This document shows, in pieces, positions 34,522 to 37,340 of a DNA stretch of 37,340 nt. Below the pieces are notes generated by a model. That model saw only the letters and a program-made list of their open reading frames with translations. It had not been told where the DNA came from and made no database searches. The position numbers and the translations under genes are program-made. This DNA is from Clostridium vincentii (lineage in GTDB: Bacteria > Bacillota > Clostridia > Clostridiales > Clostridiaceae). Each line of letters starts with the position of its first letter. The stretch's first letter is position 1. Location: positions 1 to 37,340 of the forward strand of contig NZ_PVXQ01000034.1 in assembly GCF_002995745.1 (NCBI RefSeq), in the 5' to 3' direction.

Positions 34522-35433
34522 TTATTTTCCTCCCAACAAATCAATATAATATTCTTCAAGATTTTCTCCTACAACTGTAAACCTAGTAACTAAAATTCCA
34601 TCAGCAAATAATATTTTTGCAACTTTTTTAACATCATCTATACAATCATAAAGTTTAATTGTATTCTCTGATACTATATAGTTTTCTGTTCCTAATTCTC
34701 TCCTAATTGTTTCAGTAGCTTTCAAGGCCTCATCTGTTTCAATAATAATATGTTTTTTACATTTATCGTTCAACTCTTCTAATGTCATAATTTCCACAAT
34801 TTTACCTTTATTAATAATAATATAATCAGTTGCAAGTTGGTATAATTCAGTCAATATGTGACTAGAAATAATAATTGTAATACCGTAATCTTTATTTAGT
34901 GATTTTAACAGTTCTCTTATATCGACCATGCCCATTGGATCCAAACCATTAACTGGCTCATCCAAAATGAGAAGCTTAGGTTCTTGAACCAGAGCCATTG
35001 CAATGCCAAGTCTTTGCTTCATACCAAGTGAAAAATCCTTCACTTTCTTTTTCTTCACATTTGCAAGGTCTACTTTTTCTAATAATTGTGGTACAATATT
35101 AGTGTTTTTCTGTCCATAAAGTATACATTGCATATTCATATTGTCAATTGCCGAAAGAGTATCATATAGAATAGGCTTTTCAACTAATGTACCTATTTTT
35201 CTTCGAACAGATTCTAACTGTTTTCTCTCTGTCTGCCCTAAAATCTCAATTTCTCCGTCCGTAGCTTCTGAGAGACCTGCGAGTATTCTTATGGTAGTTG
35301 TCTTTCCTGCACCATTTTCTCCAATAAATCCATATATTTTCCCTTGTTCAATTGTAAAAGAAACTCCGTCCAGTACCATCACATTGTTATAGCATTTAGT
35401 TAAATTATTTACCTTTAATATACATTCACTCAT
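34522..35433 (-). CDS. ABC transporter ATPase, bacitracin/lantibiotic type
   Basis: 303 residues. Walker A GENGAGKTT, signature SLGMKQR, Walker B LLILDEP, H-loop ISSHILTE and the C-terminal extension typical of the BcrA-like group. ATGGAGGAT precedes the ATG. It is the first gene of the co-directional block; promoter-like TATACT and a pair of direct repeats (35531-35548) lie upstream. Confidence 0.9.
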   Translation of the reverse strand: MSECILKVNNLTKCYNNVMVLDGVSFTIEQGKIYGFIGENGAGKTTTIRILAGLSEATDGEIEILGQTERKQLESVRRKIGTLVEKPILYDTLSAIDNMNMQCILYGQKNTNIVPQLLEKVDLANVKKKKVKDFSLGMKQRLGIAMALVQEPKLLILDEPVNGLDPMGMVDIRELLKSLNKDYGITIIISSHILTELYQLATDYIIINKGKIVEIMTLEELNDKCKKHIIIETDEALKATETIRRELGTENYIVSENTIKLYDCIDDVKKVAKILFADGILVTRFTVVGENLEEYYIDLLGGK

Positions 35434-35530
35434 TTATAATCCTCCATTATGTTGTTGGCTATTTTTTTTACTTACCACTTACTTTGTTGTATTTAGTATA
35501 AATGGAAAACCTTTCTTTGAAGTATGAGAA

Positions 35531-35548
35531 ACATTAATATAACATTAA
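35531..35548. promoter_or_regulatory. Direct-repeat operator candidate upstream of the ABC/two-component block
   Basis: Two ACATTAA repeats (35531-35537, 35542-35548) are spaced 11 bp start to start, which is one helical turn as OmpR-type regulators use. They lie just upstream of a candidate promoter (TATACT on the minus strand, near 35497-35502). This suggests autoregulation by one of the two response regulators. Confidence 0.4.
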
Positions 35549-35660
35549 AAAAAGGTAAATTCATTAATATATATATTTTAGTATAAAATTGTCTTATGAA
35601 AATCTAACTAGGGGTAGTAACCGCGAAACGCGGATTTTATACATCAATACATATATTTAC

Positions 35661-35707
35661 AAAACACCGATATATTGAAAGAATTCTTTGAATAATATCG
35701 GTGTTTT
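35661..35707. terminator. Bidirectional rho-independent terminator
   Basis: AAAACACCGATAT and ATATCGGTGTTTT pair over 13 bp with T tracts on both sides. It separates the transporter block from the region to its right. A second small hairpin, CCGCG-AAA-CGCGG, lies at 35621-35633. Confidence 0.8.
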
Positions 35708-35806
35708 AATTTCTCTAAAATATATTTTAAACATATTCCTTTAAAATGAAAATTATAATCTAACCAATAATATAAATTGTGGTCAGTTGGTGGAATTATT
35801 AGATAT

Positions 35807-35820
35807 TAGAGTTAACTCTA
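35807..35820. promoter_or_regulatory. Orphan palindromic operator, TAGAGTTAACTCTA
   Basis: A perfect 14-bp palindrome with the AGTTAACT centre of MerR-type operators, followed at 35831-35839 by TGGTATAAT (extended -10). No gene starts downstream on either strand within this region. It is either the remnant of a lost regulated gene or a site for a regulator elsewhere. Confidence 0.35.
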
Positions 35821-35880
35821 TTGTTATTCCTGGTATAATGAGCACCTCTTATTACAATTGTATTTATATTTTCATCCTTT

Positions 35881-36087
35881 TTACGTTTGAGATTTCCTGT
35901 AGTATTCGCCAAGAAAAAAGAAAATTTGCTTTCCTCTTATTATGATCAACTCCTTTCTAGGTTTATTGCTAGTATAGGAGACATTAAACGTATCAACATA
36001 TATCGATCGATTTCCCAAAGGTATTTTTTTGTATATCTCCATGAATGGACATGATAAATTTAGCAATGTATCATGCATTGGTATCAA
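35881..36087 (-). CDS. ORF of 68 residues, doubtful
   Basis: The frame is open from about 36120. It has no ribosome site at its ATG and no recognisable motif. It may be a decayed transposase or other relic. The rest of this 700-bp intergenic stretch (35434-36136) holds the promoter, terminator and palindrome described separately. Confidence 0.15.
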   Translation of the reverse strand: MIPMHDTLLNLSCPFMEIYKKIPLGNRSIYVDTFNVSYTSNKPRKELIIIRGKQIFFFLGEYYRKSQT

Positions 36088-36136
36088 GAACTTGATGATT
36101 GAGATTTCTGGATCATACCCCTATTAATAAGATATG

Positions 36137-37150
36137 TTAGTTTGAGAATTTCTTAATAAGCCACTCAGCAAATTTTTCTTTTTCTTCAAATTGTGGATAA
36201 TGCGCTGATTCCGAATATAGTATAAATTCTTTCTCAGGTGATGTAATAGAATCAAAATAATTCTTTGCGGCTTTTGATGAAGTCTTATAATCATACTGTC
36301 CCATATGGAAGTAACATGGTATTTCAAGTTTTTTAACAAGACTTGGCAATGAATTCTGAAGTAAGTCACCAATCATGACCTCACTTTTTTTCACGCCTAA
36401 ATTAAGACGAACTCTGTCAAGTAAATTGTATTCCCGATTCGTACGATAGCCTTTATAAAGTCCATCCTCATCAATAAGGCGTGAACCACCACCATATTTT
36501 TGTATGTAATTACGTGGAACGAAACTATCTCCCTTTTCAACCTGGCTTCTTATTTTTTCAAGGTTTGCAATATCGTCTTTATTTCCTGCTTTGTTTGCCT
36601 CTTCAATGCAATAATTTAAAGAATCTGTTTCACTTTCATTAAAATTTGATACTTGGCCAATTCCGATGTAGGCAATATAATTTTCTGGTGCTTTTGCAGC
36701 AGCCAGCATTCCAACATAAGATCCAAAGGAATGACCAGCTAACAGCACCTTATCCTTTCCAAATCTTTTACGAATATACCTAGTTAGTGCTATTAAGTCA
36801 TCTGTGAGTAATTCTGGAGATAAATTTGAGTAGTCCTCAAAAAAATGATATGATTTGCCAGTTCCACGTTGGTCGTAGTGAACTATGGTGAATTTTTGCT
36901 CCAAAATATCTTGATATTTTCTTACATACGGAATTTCCGAACACCCTGGCCCACCATGTACAAAAACTAAAATAGGGTTATTCTTATCTACGCCTCGTAT
37001 CATCAGTTGATGTTTAGCGCCGTTTATTGAAACTTGCTCATATACCCTAACACTATTTTTCCCCTTAATACCTGGTGTCCAAGTTGGGAAAAATGCCCCT
37101 GTCAATATTAAGCCAAGTATTAGTATTACTAAGATAAAATAAATTTCCAT
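36137..37150 (-). CDS. Membrane-anchored alpha/beta hydrolase (proline iminopeptidase-like)
   Basis: 337 residues. An N-terminal membrane segment (residues 4-20), then FVHGGPGCSEIPY, YDQRGTGKSY, nucleophile elbow LAGHSFGSYVG, Asp in GQYDYKTS and His in SESAHYPQFE. The catalytic set is complete; the architecture is similar to the hydrolase at 9377-10444 but with little identity. AGGGAGG lies before the ATG. It begins 64 bp downstream of the group II intron 3' end, so the intron probably separated it from its original upstream region. Confidence 0.87.
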   Translation of the reverse strand: MEIYFILVILILGLILTGAFFPTWTPGIKGKNSVRVYEQVSINGAKHQLMIRGVDKNNPILVFVHGGPGCSEIPYVRKYQDILEQKFTIVHYDQRGTGKSYHFFEDYSNLSPELLTDDLIALTRYIRKRFGKDKVLLAGHSFGSYVGMLAAAKAPENYIAYIGIGQVSNFNESETDSLNYCIEEANKAGNKDDIANLEKIRSQVEKGDSFVPRNYIQKYGGGSRLIDEDGLYKGYRTNREYNLLDRVRLNLGVKKSEVMIGDLLQNSLPSLVKKLEIPCYFHMGQYDYKTSSKAAKNYFDSITSPEKEFILYSESAHYPQFEEKEKFAEWLIKKFSN

Positions 37151-37214
37151 TTGATAACCTCCCTAAAATATAATCCTGAACCGGTAGTTTTCAGTACATA
37201 TAATATCTTGAACA

Positions 37215-37340
37215 ATCGAGTAGGAGCTAAATAATTATTTTATTTAGCGTCCTCTCACACCACCGTGCATACCGTTCGGTACACGGCGGTTCATTAGAAA
37301 TTAATGTATCTTTTGATATTTGCTTGTTAGGCTAACGAAT
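37215..37340 (-). ncRNA. Group IIC-type intron, 3' end (domains V and VI), partial
   Basis: On the minus strand, ACCGCCGTG, TACCGAACGGTATG and CACGGTGGT fold as domain V, with CGC at the catalytic triad position as in class C introns. GTGAGAGG links it to a domain VI hairpin (GCTAAATAAA/TTATTTAGC), and CTCCTACTCGAT ends at about 37215. The ORF and 5' part lie beyond the window. Same orientation as the intron at 1-120. Confidence 0.8.

Noticed and set aside
36124..36372. Minus-strand ORF of 82 residues.
   Set aside because: It overlaps the hydrolase gene at 36137-37150 in another frame and is a shadow.

Overview
The window is very A+T-rich DNA with strong GGAGG-type ribosome binding sites and clostridial-type proteins, so the host is most likely a Clostridium or close relative (inference from composition and gene content; no rRNA or tRNA is present). 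Nearly every intact gene is on the minus strand. Both window edges lie inside group IIC-type introns: a 5' end at 1-120 and a 3' end at 37215-37340. These repeats probably explain where the sequence stops.

Left part (0.1-9.3 kb). A MerR/zinc-ribbon/methyltransferase fusion gene is followed by a nest of Tn3-family DNA. An intact 4.2-kb transposon (tnpI-like tyrosine recombinase, an internal recombination site, tnpA, 43-bp terminal inverted repeats) sits inside an older Tn3-family element. That older element keeps both ends but only the C-terminal half of its transposase. Its right end truncates a plasmid- or phage-type small protein gene. Beyond lie fragments of a recombinase, an L,D-transpeptidase and an MFS transporter.

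Middle part (9.3-27.1 kb). This holds single-gene units, almost all read leftwards: alpha/beta hydrolases, GNAT acetyltransferases, an M3 peptidase, a metallo-beta-lactamase-fold protein, a class C beta-lactamase-fold hydrolase, a methyltransferase and a TraB-like protein. From about 14.9 kb, and densely from 19.3 to 27.1 kb, the genes are separated by structured repeats with the architecture of integron attC sites: GTATAAC-type and GTTATAC-type outer cores, inner inverted repeats, and a central hairpin with ACATTCC arms. Stop codons lie 25-95 bp from the following site, several genes are the only ORF between two sites, and one pair of sites has exchanged core sequences as cassette recombination predicts. 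No integron integrase is in the window, so this looks like a cluster of attC sites lacking an integrase (CALIN) in a clostridial genome. A roughly 70-bp leader, promoter-like in at least one copy, follows the R' core at five sites. The array also contains a 251-bp Tn3-derived miniature element, a group II reverse transcriptase relic and several gene fragments, including a partial copy of a CPBP protease gene whose full version lies at 29.5 kb.

Right part (27.1-37.3 kb). A co-directional block encodes two ABC-2-type transporters, two OmpR-type two-component systems, a CPBP membrane protease and a lipoprotein with LiaF-like repeats. This is the usual composition of clostridial antimicrobial-peptide and envelope-stress resistance loci. 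A direct-repeat operator candidate precedes the block. An alpha/beta hydrolase gene lies beyond it, just downstream of the second group II intron.
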